Shown here: positions 17,535 through 25,963 of the stretch, one piece after another
Numbering within the stretch: position 1 is the stretch's first letter
Layout of the letters: each line of letters starts with the position of its first letter
Assembly (NCBI RefSeq): GCF_900100755.1
Contig: NZ_FNCI01000015.1
Span: forward strand, 19,880-83,879
Reading direction: 5' to 3'
Length of the DNA stretch: 64,000 nucleotides
Origin: Onishia taeanensis
GTDB lineage: Bacteria > Pseudomonadota > Gammaproteobacteria > Pseudomonadales > Halomonadaceae
Position numbers and translations under genes: made by a program
Notes under the pieces: generated by a model
What the model saw: the letters and a program-made list of their open reading frames with translations, nothing else
Database searches by the model: none
What the model was told of the DNA's origin: nothing

Positions 17535-18142
17535 TGCGCCTCGCCGGGGCGCGCCTGCCACGTCTAGCGCTGCTGAGTCTAGTGATCCTGGGCTTGGCAG
17601 CGCTGATGGCCGACACCCAGGCCTGGGCCGAGACCGACCGGGGATATTCCGTGCCCTTGCATCAGACCCTGGAAAGCGTCCTCGATGCGCCACGCCCCGC
17701 TATCGACCTCTGGGCCGATCTCCAGTGGCGCTCGACCATGGCAACAAGGCTTTCCCGCTACATCAAAGACCCTGCCAGGCGCTCACGCCTGCTGGATAGC
17801 GTCCAGCAGGAGTCCCGGCTGGCGGGGCTGCCCCCAGGCATCGTGATGGCCTTGATCCAGGTGGAGAGCGCCTTTCAAGACGATGCCGTGTCCAGTGCTG
17901 GGGCCAAGGGCTTGATGCAGGTGATGCCGTTCTGGGTCGAGGCACTGGGGCGCCCCGAAGACGACCTCTTCGACCCACTGCTCAACCTTCGCTATGGCTG
18001 TACTATTCTCGCCCATTATCTGGCCGTGGAAGATGGCGACCTGACGCGAGCGCTGGCCCGCTATAACGGCAGCCGGGGAGAAACTTGGTACCCAGAGCGG
18101 GTCATGAGGGCCTGGCGCCAGCACTGGTGGCAAGCACTCTAG
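17534..18142 (+). CDS. Lytic murein transglycosylase (SLT domain)
   Basis: 202 residues with an N-terminal signal peptide cleaved near residue 32 (AWA). The SLT/lysozyme-like domain occupies about 90-200: the catalytic Glu is in QVESAF near residue 111, followed by SSAGAKGLMQVMP and later ALARYNGS. It should cleave the glycan strand of murein to 1,6-anhydro ends in the periplasm. The start overlaps the proS stop by one base, so translation is coupled to proS, an arrangement that combines cell-wall remodelling with protein synthesis capacity. Confidence 0.9.
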   Translation: MRLAGARLPRLALLSLVILGLAALMADTQAWAETDRGYSVPLHQTLESVLDAPRPAIDLWADLQWRSTMATRLSRYIKDPARRSRLLDSVQQESRLAGLPPGIVMALIQVESAFQDDAVSSAGAKGLMQVMPFWVEALGRPEDDLFDPLLNLRYGCTILAHYLAVEDGDLTRALARYNGSRGETWYPERVMRAWRQHWWQAL

Positions 18143-18314
18143 GTGCGATTGGCCTCGGTATGGATGCAGTCAGGCTGTAACAGAAACTAGTGCGTGTCGT
18201 TGATAGAGTTTGTGCTGCTTTCAGCGCCCTTGATCCCGATGAGGCGATGTCCAAGCTGCCTCGAGATCGCTATGAAACCTGTGCAAGAAAAGCGCGCAAG
18301 AAAAAGGAATCCAT

Positions 18315-18989
18315 GTGACCAGAGTCTCACACTTACGGATTGGCTGCTTGTTGCTGTTGGCCACCGGCCTGTGTAGCAGCCTGGCCGCTCAGGCTGCCCG
18401 TATCACCGTCACCGATGCCGCTACCGGAGAGCCACTCACTGAAGCGGTGGTCGAAGTCGACACCGAAGGCGCGCCCAAGCCAGCCCCGTCATCGGAGGAA
18501 GTCTACCAGCGCAATGCCGCCTTCCACCCCCATGTCAGTGTCGTAAGCGCCGGCAGCCGCGTCAGCTTTCCCAATCGCGACAATACTCGCCACCATGTCT
18601 ATTCCTTTTCACCTACGGGTGTCTTCGACCTGAACCTCTTTCAGCAGGATACGCCGCCCCCGGTGCTATTCGACACTCCCGGGATAGCGGTGCTGGGCTG
18701 CAATATCCACGACCAGATGCAGGCCTTCATTGTGGTCAGTGAAGCCGCAACCTTTGCGATGACCGACGAGTATGGCCAAGTCAACCTGACGGACCTACCA
18801 CCAGGCGAGCACCGTCTGCGAGTATGGCACCCTCGCCTCGAGGAAACCCATCAGCAGTGGTGGGAGTCCCCCCAGCCGCTCGGCGAAACCGACGTGCGCA
18901 GCGTCTCGCTATCGCTATCCGTCCCCGCGAAAACTGCAGCTGAGCCGTCGGCGCTGCAACAGCGCTTCAATCACGCATTAAGCCAGTGA
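18315..18989 (+). CDS. Cupredoxin-like periplasmic protein (methylamine-utilisation type)
   Basis: 224 residues, signal peptide to about residue 27. Copper-binding residues are apparent: the first His in NTRHHVYSF and Cys-His-Met in GCNIHDQM, the pattern of a type I blue-copper site. A C-terminal carboxypeptidase-regulatory-like segment (LPPGEHRLRVWHP) follows. The start is a GTG at 18315 with AAAAAGGA at a good distance; an ATG two bases upstream is out of frame and meets a stop at once. First gene of a four-gene operon (7 bp to the next). Family proteins are often labelled methylamine-utilisation proteins, but no mau genes are here. Confidence 0.8.
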   Translation: MTRVSHLRIGCLLLLATGLCSSLAAQAARITVTDAATGEPLTEAVVEVDTEGAPKPAPSSEEVYQRNAAFHPHVSVVSAGSRVSFPNRDNTRHHVYSFSPTGVFDLNLFQQDTPPPVLFDTPGIAVLGCNIHDQMQAFIVVSEAATFAMTDEYGQVNLTDLPPGEHRLRVWHPRLEETHQQWWESPQPLGETDVRSVSLSLSVPAKTAAEPSALQQRFNHALSQ

Positions 18990-18996
18990 GGGCCGC

Positions 18997-21327
18997 ATGA
19001 CGTTCCGCTCCCGCCTGCTGATTACCATGCTCTCGATGGTGATACTGGCCCAAATCGTCACCGCGGCCGCGACCTTGAGCACCATACGCTCAGATATCCT
19101 CGCGTCCGGCCAGCGCAATCTAGATGTCGGCCTGGGCGTGCTGCGCGAGGTACTCGATGCCCGCGGCCAGCGGCTGCGTGATACGGTCGACATCCTCACC
19201 GATGACTTCGGTTTCAAGAGTGCTGTGGCCACCAAGGACACCTCGACACTCGAGTCGGTGCTGATTAACCATGGCGGCCGCGCCGGGGCAGACATGGTGC
19301 TACTCGCCGACCCTGACGGGCGCCTGCTGGCGAGCAGCCATCATCAAGCCGGCAGCCAATTGCCCTTCAAGGGCCTATGGCGCTCGGCTCAGGAAAACCA
19401 GGGCAGCGTCGAGGTCGTGTTGCAGGATGGGGTTCCCTACCAGTTCGTCCTCTTGCCCGTGCGCGCGCCCAACCTGATCGGCTGGGCCGGGATGGGCTTT
19501 CGGCTAGATGCCGAACTCGCCACGGAAATCAGCGCCCTCACCCAGCTGCCGGTTAGCTTCATTGGCCATCAAATCGGTAAGAACCAGGCAAGCTATACGG
19601 CGACGTCGCGGGAAAACTTGCCGCCCTACGAACTGGCTCAACTGCTCAGCGAGCTGGATGACATGGGCTCCATCGCGCAACTGGATGACAACCCCGACTA
19701 CCTGACTCGGGCCGGCTTGCTGCGCCGCGCCGGAGAAGACGAAGCCTTCGCTATCATTCAGGCCTCACGCTCTAGCCTGCTGGCGCCCTATCGCGATATT
19801 CAATGGCAGTTGCTAGCACTGTTTGCCGCCACCTTGACGCTGACCGCCGTGGTCGCCGCCTTCAGCGCCAGAGGCATCAGTCGCCCCTTGAGACGACTCG
19901 CCAGCGCTGCCAGGCGTATCGGCCAGGGCGAGCGCATCACCGACCTCAAGTCAGGCCAGCACGGCGAAATGCGCGTGTTGGCGGATACGCTGATGACCAT
20001 GCAGGAAGACATTGCGCAGCGGGAAGCAAGCCTTCTGCACCAGTCTCGGCACGATATCCTAACTGACCTTCCCAACCGCACCTCGGCTCAACATGACGTT
20101 CAGAGCGATATAGCAAAAGGGCGCGCTTTTACCCTGCTTCGCATGGCGATCAGCGACTTCCGCCGCATCAACGACACCTTTGGCTACGCGCTCGGTGACC
20201 GGATGCTGATTACGCTGTCACGCCGGCTCGAGAGGTTGCCAACCCCCACCGTGCAGGCCTACCGCATCGGTGGAGACGAATTCCTGCTGCGCCTGGACAC
20301 TCCCGCCTGCCCACCTGGGTGGGTCGAGGCGCTGCAGGATGAACTTTCCGAGCCAATCGATCTCGAGGGCTCCCCTATCCGTCCACGGCTGTCGTTCGGC
20401 GAGGTACGCTACCCGGAAGACGGCGACACGCCTCACCTGTTGATGCGACGCGCTGACGTGGCCCTGGACATCGCCCGCCATCATCACCATGCCCACCAGC
20501 GCTATATTGCCGGCCAAGACGAACGCCACCTGCGTCAGTTGACCCTGATTCGGGACCTGTATAACGCGGTAGAGCAGCAACAACTCAGCATGGTCTATCA
20601 ACCCAAGGTGCTGGCGACGAACGGCAATATCGTGCAGTTCGAGGCATTGATGCGCTGGGAGCATCCGACGCTGGGCTTCATCCCTCCCGATGAATTCATC
20701 ACCCTCGCCGAGCGCTCTGGCAATATCCGCATGCTCAGTAGCTGGGTGATCGAAACCGTTTGCGCCCAGCTACACGAGTGGCAGACGCAGGGCCACGACC
20801 TGAGCGTGGCCATCAACCTGTCGGCGGAAGACATCATGGACGAGACCCTGACAGCGCGGCTGAAAGACATACTGGTGAGAAATGACCTGGTACCCAACCA
20901 ACTGGGCCTGGAAGTCACCGAAAGCGCCATCATCAAGGACCCCGCGCTGGCCACGCGTCACCTGGAAGAGCTGCGCGGCGCTGGCATGACGCTGGCGATC
21001 GACGACTTCGGCACCGGCTATTCGTCTCTCGCCCAGCTGAAGCGGCTGCCGGTGCAGGAGCTCAAGATCGATAAGTCATTCATCATGCGCCTGGATGACT
21101 CACCCGATGATGAGGTGATCGTACGCTCGACCATCGAGCTCGGTCAGAACCTCGGCCTCAAGGTCGTGGCGGAGGGCGTTGAGACCGAGGCCATTCGTCG
21201 AATGCTTCAAGGCTTCGGCTGCCACTACCTGCAAGGCTATCTGATTGCTCGCCCCCTACCGGCAGACGAGGTCACTGCGTGGGTAGAGCGCTACCAAGCC
21301 CAGCAACTCCCGATACAAGGAGTTTGA
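18997..21327 (+). CDS. Membrane sensor with HAMP, GGDEF and EAL domains
   Basis: 776 residues. Membrane helix 1 (about 5-28), a large periplasmic sensor region (about 30-265), helix 2 (about 268-290), HAMP (about 290-345), GGDEF (about 350-500) and EAL (about 515-770). The cyclase site is an intact GGDEF near residue 424. The EAL part keeps FEALMRW, TESAIIKD, DDFGTGYSSL and the KIDKSF lysine, so the phosphodiesterase looks active. It probably reads a periplasmic signal and sets cyclic di-GMP level. The upstream cupredoxin-like protein, 7 bp away, is a plausible sensory partner in the periplasm. Confidence 0.93.
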   Translation: MTFRSRLLITMLSMVILAQIVTAAATLSTIRSDILASGQRNLDVGLGVLREVLDARGQRLRDTVDILTDDFGFKSAVATKDTSTLESVLINHGGRAGADMVLLADPDGRLLASSHHQAGSQLPFKGLWRSAQENQGSVEVVLQDGVPYQFVLLPVRAPNLIGWAGMGFRLDAELATEISALTQLPVSFIGHQIGKNQASYTATSRENLPPYELAQLLSELDDMGSIAQLDDNPDYLTRAGLLRRAGEDEAFAIIQASRSSLLAPYRDIQWQLLALFAATLTLTAVVAAFSARGISRPLRRLASAARRIGQGERITDLKSGQHGEMRVLADTLMTMQEDIAQREASLLHQSRHDILTDLPNRTSAQHDVQSDIAKGRAFTLLRMAISDFRRINDTFGYALGDRMLITLSRRLERLPTPTVQAYRIGGDEFLLRLDTPACPPGWVEALQDELSEPIDLEGSPIRPRLSFGEVRYPEDGDTPHLLMRRADVALDIARHHHHAHQRYIAGQDERHLRQLTLIRDLYNAVEQQQLSMVYQPKVLATNGNIVQFEALMRWEHPTLGFIPPDEFITLAERSGNIRMLSSWVIETVCAQLHEWQTQGHDLSVAINLSAEDIMDETLTARLKDILVRNDLVPNQLGLEVTESAIIKDPALATRHLEELRGAGMTLAIDDFGTGYSSLAQLKRLPVQELKIDKSFIMRLDDSPDDEVIVRSTIELGQNLGLKVVAEGVETEAIRRMLQGFGCHYLQGYLIARPLPADEVTAWVERYQAQQLPIQGV

Positions 21328-21329
21328 GG

Positions 21330-22181
21330 ATGAAACGACCCGGCCTCTCTTTTGCCCCCGTCATGTTGGCTCTTATCGTCCTGCTGAGCGCCCCTGCCGC
21401 TCAGGCGGGCAGTCGCCTGCTGGCGACCGGCGGCGTCACGCAAATCGAGGGCGCGGCAGGGGGAGGACTGTCGCCTTGGGGCGTGCTGACCGGCACCGCC
21501 AGCGGCGATGAGTATGCCGCTACCGCCAGCGTCAGCCAGGCGCGGGTGGATGATTACTCCCTGGGCGTCATCGGTATCGCCGGCAATATCCAAGACCGCC
21601 TAGAGCTGTCGCTGGCCCGGCAACGTCTCGACCTGGACACCCTGGGTGGCCGGCTCGAGCAGGACGTCTTCGGCGCCAAGCTGCGCCTCTACGGCGATCC
21701 CCTGTATGACATCTGGGGCACCTGGAGCCTGGGAGTGCAGCACAAGCGGATGGTCGATGGTGAACTGGCCAAGGCACTTGGCGCCAAGGATACGGCAGGC
21801 ACCGACCTCTACCTCGCGACCAGCAAGCTCTGGTTCGCCGCGGTTGGCGGACGCAATCTCTTGACCAACCTAACCCTGCGCTCGACCCGTGCCAACCAGG
21901 GCGGACTCTTAGGGTTCGGCGGCGACCAGAAGACCAGTCGCTCACTGGTCGTGGAGGGCTCGCTAGGATTGATGCTGGCGCCGGACTGGGTGGTCGGGGT
22001 CGAATATCGCCAAAAACCCGACAACCTGGGGGTCGCGGCCGAAAACGACTGGCGTGATCTCTACGTGGCGCATTTCTTCAACAAACACGTCTCGCTGACC
22101 GGTGCCTGGCTGGATCTTGGCGATATCGCCGGCCTGGCCGACCAGCAAGGCGGCTATCTGTCGCTGCAGGTGGCGCTATGA
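21330..22181 (+). CDS. DUF3034 family protein, predicted outer-membrane beta-barrel
   Basis: 283 residues with a signal peptide ending near AQAGS. The mature start LATGGVTQIEGAAGGGLSPW is the DUF3034 hallmark. Repeated alternating hydrophobic segments and a terminal LSLQVAL ending suggest a porin-like barrel. Function is unknown. It follows the sensor gene by 2 bp with AAGGAG upstream and overlaps the next start by 4 nt, so it is firmly inside the operon. The frame is open 51 bp further upstream inside the sensor gene, but that part encodes no signal peptide. Confidence 0.85.
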   Translation: MKRPGLSFAPVMLALIVLLSAPAAQAGSRLLATGGVTQIEGAAGGGLSPWGVLTGTASGDEYAATASVSQARVDDYSLGVIGIAGNIQDRLELSLARQRLDLDTLGGRLEQDVFGAKLRLYGDPLYDIWGTWSLGVQHKRMVDGELAKALGAKDTAGTDLYLATSKLWFAAVGGRNLLTNLTLRSTRANQGGLLGFGGDQKTSRSLVVEGSLGLMLAPDWVVGVEYRQKPDNLGVAAENDWRDLYVAHFFNKHVSLTGAWLDLGDIAGLADQQGGYLSLQVAL

Positions 22182-22810
22182 TTCACGATTTTCACACCTC
22201 GAGTGGCAGCGCGGCTCGACGTCACCTTTCCCAGACAAGCGACGCTTTAAGCGATGCTTCAAGAGCCAGTGGGATTCGCCTCAGGGCCCGGCTCGCCGGC
22301 GCTTGCCAAGACGCCTGCAGGCCGGCCCTACTGATCATCGGTCTGGCGATGCTGGGCGGATGCGCTCATTCATCACCCGCCCCCAGTGCCGAGCCTCATC
22401 AGGCCGGCACAAGCGCTGCCGGCTCAACAGCGGTGCCAAACGCCCATAGCGACAGCCTGTATGCCAGCCTTGGCGGTAAGGCAGTCATCGACGCCGTGGT
22501 CAATGACTTCCTCTATCGCATTGCCGGCGACGAGCGCATTGTCGGTTTCTTCGCCAATACCAACATTGACCACTTCGCCGAGGCCTTTGCCACACAGCTA
22601 TGCGATATCAGCGACGGCCCCTGTGATTACACCGGCCCCTCGATGGCGCGCGCCCACCAGCACATGGGCATCACCGACGCGCACTTCAACGCCGTGGTCG
22701 AGCATCTGCGTGCCGCATTGATCGACCAGGGGGTACCGATAGGTCCACGCAACCGGCTACTGGGACGCTTGGCTCGGCTGCGCGACGCGGTGATGCTGCG
22801 TCAGCCGTAG
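22178..22810 (+). CDS. Group 1 truncated haemoglobin with lipoprotein signal
   Basis: 210 residues. The globin domain spans about 92-205, with YASLGG at its start, FFANTNIDHFAEAFATQLC carrying the proximal-side helix, and YTGPSMARAHQHMGI typical of TrHb1 proteins. Ahead of it lie a hydrophobic stretch and a lipobox LGGC with Cys62, so the haem domain is probably tethered in the periplasm rather than cytosolic. The N-region before the hydrophobic core is unusually long (about 48 residues), and I found no better internal start. The ATG overlaps the DUF3034 stop (ATGA). Such globins bind O2 or NO, which fits a redox-sensing operon. Confidence 0.85.
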   Translation: MIHDFHTSSGSAARRHLSQTSDALSDASRASGIRLRARLAGACQDACRPALLIIGLAMLGGCAHSSPAPSAEPHQAGTSAAGSTAVPNAHSDSLYASLGGKAVIDAVVNDFLYRIAGDERIVGFFANTNIDHFAEAFATQLCDISDGPCDYTGPSMARAHQHMGITDAHFNAVVEHLRAALIDQGVPIGPRNRLLGRLARLRDAVMLRQP

Positions 22811-22885
22811 CACTGCCAGCCCCTAGGTCATGGCAATCGTCATGCTGGGAGAGGAAAAAAGCGCCGCCACGAAATCATCGGGCAT

Positions 22886-22909
22886 AAAAAAGCCGGCCCG
22901 AAGGCCGGC
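22886..22909 (-). terminator. Strong intrinsic terminator with UUCG loop
   Basis: On the minus strand a 7-bp stem GGCCGGC-type closes a UUCG tetraloop with a C-G pair and is followed by six U residues. This is the best intrinsic terminator in the interior of the window. No annotated minus-strand gene ends here, which is the main reason to propose the small RNA. Confidence 0.85.
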
Positions 22910-22913
22910 CACA

Positions 22914-22928
22914 GGAGGCAAAGCCTCC
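22914..22928. repeat. Short perfect hairpin
   Basis: GGAGGC-AAA-GCCTCC is a 6-bp stem with a 3-nt loop lying just inside the predicted small RNA. One arm reads like a ribosome-binding sequence and the other like its complement. Confidence 0.6.
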
Positions 22929-23136
22929 TTCCCCTGACGACTCAGGTCGCGCGGCTTGGATGCCCTTGCGGGCGTCTTCACCATTCAGTGCCGATGTCAC
23001 CTTGCGCCGGTGATCACGCATCACGACGTCTACCCAGACCATCATGAAGGCGATCACCCAGTCCAAGCTACCCAGTCCGAAACCCTAGGTTTCATTCCAG
23101 CACATGGCACTGCTACTGCCACGACCTGATGGAGTC

Positions 23137-23228
23137 ACTCTAACGGCCAGGGGCATATAGGGATGTGACCTGGATCAAGTTTCTCAAGCCTTGACCCGAT
23201 GGCTCTCCAAGGACTTGATGTGGATCAA
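23137..23228 (-). promoter_or_regulatory. Tandem FNR/ANR boxes and -10 of the predicted small RNA
   Basis: The distal box TTGATGTGGATCAA (23215-23228) is a perfect match to TTGATNNNNATCAA. The proximal box TTGATCCAGGTCAC (23165-23178, minus strand) is weaker (8/10). The -10-like TAGAGT at 23137-23142 puts the start near 23130, with box centres at -41.5 and -91.5. E. coli yfiD has a similar tandem arrangement. No plus-strand gene starts nearby, so the boxes should act on the minus-strand transcript. Confidence 0.65.
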
Positions 23229-23241
23229 TTTACTCCGGCCC

Positions 23242-23748
23242 TCACAGCACCTTGCGGTCCTCGACCTTGGCATGATCGGTGCCTTCCGGCAGCGGATGGC
23301 CCTTGGCCAGCTCGGCGCGCGTGGCTTCCCGCACCGACAGCACTTCGAGCTCGTAGGTGAGGGTCTCGCCCGCCAACGGATGATTGGTGTCGACTTTGAC
23401 CTGAGTGGCCCCAACCTCGAGCACCGTCACGACCTGGGGGCCGTCCTCGCCGGGGGTCTGAAAGCGCATGCCGGGTGTCAACTCGGCGACCGGGAAGGAG
23501 CCACGACCCACCTGCTGCACCTTGGCCTCATCTCGCTGGCCATAGGCCTCATCGGGTTCGAGAGTCACACTCAGGCTAGCGCCGGGAGCATGGCCCTCAA
23601 GCGCACTCTCGAGTCCAGACACGATATTGACGTGGCCATGCAGGTACTCGAGGGGAGTCTCTCGGGCACGGGAATCATCGAGCAGCGTGCCGTCGGCATC
23701 CGTCAGGCGATAGTGCAGGTTGACGACCCGATGAGGGGCAATTTGCAT
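23242..23748 (-). CDS. SlyD-like FKBP-type peptidyl-prolyl isomerase
   Basis: 168 residues. The FKBP part begins VVNLHYRLTDADG and includes LEYLHGHVNIVSGLESALEGH, with the insert-in-flap region (EPDEAYGQRDEAKVQQV) typical of SlyD/FkpB-type enzymes. It catalyses cis-trans isomerisation of prolyl bonds and acts as a cytosolic chaperone. Unlike E. coli SlyD it has no His/Cys-rich metal-binding tail. The ATG at 23748 has AGGAG upstream. It lies 38 bp after rfaH on the same strand and is probably co-transcribed with it. Confidence 0.88.
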   Translation of the reverse strand: MQIAPHRVVNLHYRLTDADGTLLDDSRARETPLEYLHGHVNIVSGLESALEGHAPGASLSVTLEPDEAYGQRDEAKVQQVGRGSFPVAELTPGMRFQTPGEDGPQVVTVLEVGATQVKVDTNHPLAGETLTYELEVLSVREATRAELAKGHPLPEGTDHAKVEDRKVL

Positions 23749-23786
23749 GAAGCATACTCCTGAATATTGATCCGGCAGCCCAGCAT

Positions 23787-24344
23787 TCACTGGCTGCGGC
23801 GTAACTGGGCGATAGGCATTTCCAGGCGCTGCTGCTTGTGCAGCATATTGAGCAGCACGATGGCACGCTCTTCGCCTTTCTGAGATTCGAAGACCGCCTT
23901 GAGATCCTGGAAGGGCCCCTCGATAATCTCGACGCTCTCGCCGGCGCGGAAATAGACGTTGGCCGTTTCGCTCTCCGGCGATGGACTGGCATTGCGCCTC
24001 AGGGTCTCGATGAGGCTATCGGCAACCGCCATGGGCTCATCACCAAACGTCAGCAGCTTGAGCACCCCACGAGTCGAACGGATAGGCCGCCAGTTGCTGG
24101 CAATGCGATCCAGGCGAATGAACAGGTAATAGGGAAACAGCGGCTCGGCGATCCAGGCAAGCTTGCCGCGTCTCTTCTTCTGCACCTCGAGTACCGGATG
24201 AAACACCTCAAACCCCTGATTGGCGAGGTGCTCGGCGGCGCGAAACGACTCAGCCCCCTTGCACTGGACCACATACCAGCGCGCGATGGCATCACTCTCG
24301 ACGCCATCGGCTTCGTGCCCCTGGCCATCAATGGCATCACTCAT
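23787..24344 (-). CDS. rfaH: Transcription antiterminator RfaH
   Basis: 185 residues. The NusG-like N-terminal domain (about 20-115) includes RWYVVQCKGAESFRAAEHL and EPLFPYYLFIRLD; the KOW domain at about 130-180 includes FRAGESVEIIEGPFQDLKAVFE. The short paralog form, partner genes and sequence GVLKLLTFGDEP match RfaH rather than NusG. RfaH is recruited by ops elements to suppress pausing in long operons such as those for LPS or capsule. I did not find an ops element in the window. The ATG at 24344 with GGGAG upstream was chosen over an open extension of 25 codons. Confidence 0.9.
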   Translation of the reverse strand: MSDAIDGQGHEADGVESDAIARWYVVQCKGAESFRAAEHLANQGFEVFHPVLEVQKKRRGKLAWIAEPLFPYYLFIRLDRIASNWRPIRSTRGVLKLLTFGDEPMAVADSLIETLRRNASPSPESETANVYFRAGESVEIIEGPFQDLKAVFESQKGEERAIVLLNMLHKQQRLEMPIAQLRRSQ

Positions 24345-24594
24345 AAGTCTCCCTTCTCCTCGCGCATCCTTGGCAGCGACAGCAGCGATTGTCACACTTA
24401 GGTACTCATCGCTTGTCACGCACGTGCATCGTGGGCTTCATGAACGGCCATCTGCTGGCTTGCGGCCTGGCACCGCCGTCCATGCCCAACGATAGGTATT
24501 TGATTTTCCATGGCGCAATGCGACGCGGTCAGACATCATTCTAGCATCGCCCTACCGACCACGTGTACGCCTCACCCTTATCCGGAGTGTTTTG

Positions 24595-25941
24595 ATGCCC
24601 TCGTTATCTCCCCGCCGTAGCTGGCGCGACGCCCTGGCGGTCTACCTGCGCGCACCGGTCATCACCATGCTGTTTCTGGGGTTTTCCGCGGGCCTGCCGT
24701 TTCTGCTGGTATTCTCGACCCTCTCGGCCTGGTTGCGCAGCGACGGCGTCGAGGTAGCGGCCATCGGCTTCTTCGCCTGGATCGGGATGCTCTATTCGAT
24801 CAAGTTCTTCTGGGCACCGGTGGTCGACCGTTTGTCGCTGCCCTGGCTGACACCGCTGCTCGGCCAGCGCCGCAGCTGGATGCTGCTTGCACAGGCGATG
24901 ATCGCCGCGGGGCTGATAGGACTTTCCAGCCTTGAACCACAGGGCCACCTGACCGTGGTCGCCGCCTTCGCCCTGCTGGTCGCCTTCGGCTCGGCCACCC
25001 AGGACATTGCCATCGATGCCTTTCGCATCGAGTCCGCTGCCGAGGACGTCCAGGCCGCCATGGCCTCGACCTATATCATCGGCTATCGGGGCGGCCTGAT
25101 TGCCGCCGGCGCCGGCGCCTTGTACATCGCCTCACTGGTCTCCTGGCAGGCGGCCTATCTCGCCATGGCCGCGCTGGTCAGCGTCGGCATGCTGACCGTG
25201 CTGCTTCGCCCGGAGCCCAAGCGGTCATCGCTATCGGTGCAGTTGATCCACGAACCCCGAGTGCGCGCCTTCCTCAGGGCAACCCGGGGTCGCCAGCGGT
25301 GGACGCGTCGTCTCGGTGCCTGGGCCATTGGTGCAGTGGTCTGCCCCTTCACCGACTTCTTCGCCCGCCACGGCCTAAAGGCGCTGTGGCTACTGGTCTT
25401 CGTTGGGGTCTTTCGCATCAGCGATCTGGCGATGGCCTCGATGGCCAACCCGCTGTACATCGACCTGGGCTTTTCACTGGCCACCATCGCCAACGTCACC
25501 AACGTCTTCGGCATCGCCATGAGCATCGGCGGCGGGATTCTTGGCGGGCTGCTGGTGGTGCGCTACGGCATTGGGCCGATTCTGGTACTGGGGGCCGTGG
25601 CGGCGGCATTGACCAATCTGCTGTTTGCCTCGCTGGCATTGGCCGGCGAAAGCCTGCCCATGCTGGTCGCTACCATCACCGCCGATAACCTGGCCAACGG
25701 GCTCGCCAGTGCGGTCTTCATCGCCTTTCTGTCGAGCCTGACCTCGCGCGCCTATACCGCCACCCAATATGCGCTGTTCTCATCGCTGATGACCCTGCCC
25801 GGCAAGTTTCTCAGCGGCTTCGGCGGCATGGTGGTGGCCGCGCAAGGCTATCCCACCTTCTTCGTGGCGGCATCGGCGCTCGGTTTGCCGGCGATTCTGC
25901 TGGCGCTGTGGATTCATCGCCGATCCGCCGTTCTGACCTAG
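24595..25941 (+). CDS. ampG: AmpG muropeptide permease (MFS)
   Basis: 448 residues with 12 or more membrane helices. The N-terminal LGFSAGLPFLLVFSTLSAWL and the following DGVEVAAIGFFAW and KFFWAPVVDR segments are AmpG signatures. AmpG imports anhydro-muropeptides released by lytic transglycosylases for cell-wall recycling and, in some species, beta-lactamase induction. GGAG precedes the ATG at 24595, which directly follows an in-frame TTG. The amiD-like amidase and an SLT transglycosylase elsewhere in the window act on related substrates but are not linked by operon. Confidence 0.93.
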   Translation: MPSLSPRRSWRDALAVYLRAPVITMLFLGFSAGLPFLLVFSTLSAWLRSDGVEVAAIGFFAWIGMLYSIKFFWAPVVDRLSLPWLTPLLGQRRSWMLLAQAMIAAGLIGLSSLEPQGHLTVVAAFALLVAFGSATQDIAIDAFRIESAAEDVQAAMASTYIIGYRGGLIAAGAGALYIASLVSWQAAYLAMAALVSVGMLTVLLRPEPKRSSLSVQLIHEPRVRAFLRATRGRQRWTRRLGAWAIGAVVCPFTDFFARHGLKALWLLVFVGVFRISDLAMASMANPLYIDLGFSLATIANVTNVFGIAMSIGGGILGGLLVVRYGIGPILVLGAVAAALTNLLFASLALAGESLPMLVATITADNLANGLASAVFIAFLSSLTSRAYTATQYALFSSLMTLPGKFLSGFGGMVVAAQGYPTFFVAASALGLPAILLALWIHRRSAVLT

Positions 25942-25963
25942 CGCTATCCCGCTCATGAGGCAA

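Larger units (their letters stand above)
22886..23130 (-). ncRNA. Predicted FNR/ANR-activated small RNA (possibly encoding a short peptide)
   Basis: Predicted from signals, not from homology. A -10-like TAGAGT (23137-23142) sets the 5' end near 23130; a U6 tract ends it near 22886, giving about 245 nt. Two FNR-type boxes stand upstream. A frame is open from 23066 (TTG) through an in-frame GTG, encoding a hydrophobic start (VIAFMMVWVDVVM) and a basic tail. Its stop at 22875 lies beyond the terminator, so a terminated RNA would lack a stop codon; this argues for a non-coding or only partly translated RNA. A GGAGGC-TTT-GCCTCC hairpin precedes the terminator. Pseudomonas PhrS, an ANR-dependent RNA of about 210 nt, is a functional parallel only; I claim no sequence relation. 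Confidence 0.5.
22811..23241. other. 431-bp gap holding a predicted minus-strand transcript
   Basis: No conventional gene was recognised here. On the minus strand it contains two FNR-type boxes, a -10-like hexamer, a possible short frame and a strong terminator (listed separately). On the plus strand there is nothing beyond the hairpins that may also end the globin operon. Confidence 0.6.

Noticed and set aside
15789..17693. 634-codon minus-strand frame opposite proS
   Set aside because: Antisense shadow of a certain housekeeping gene in GC-rich DNA; no ribosome site or plausible protein features.
18230..18243. FNR-like TTGATCCCGATGAG before the cupredoxin operon
   Set aside because: 8/10 match, but no -10 at the class II distance; the TATGAA nearby is 5 bp off.
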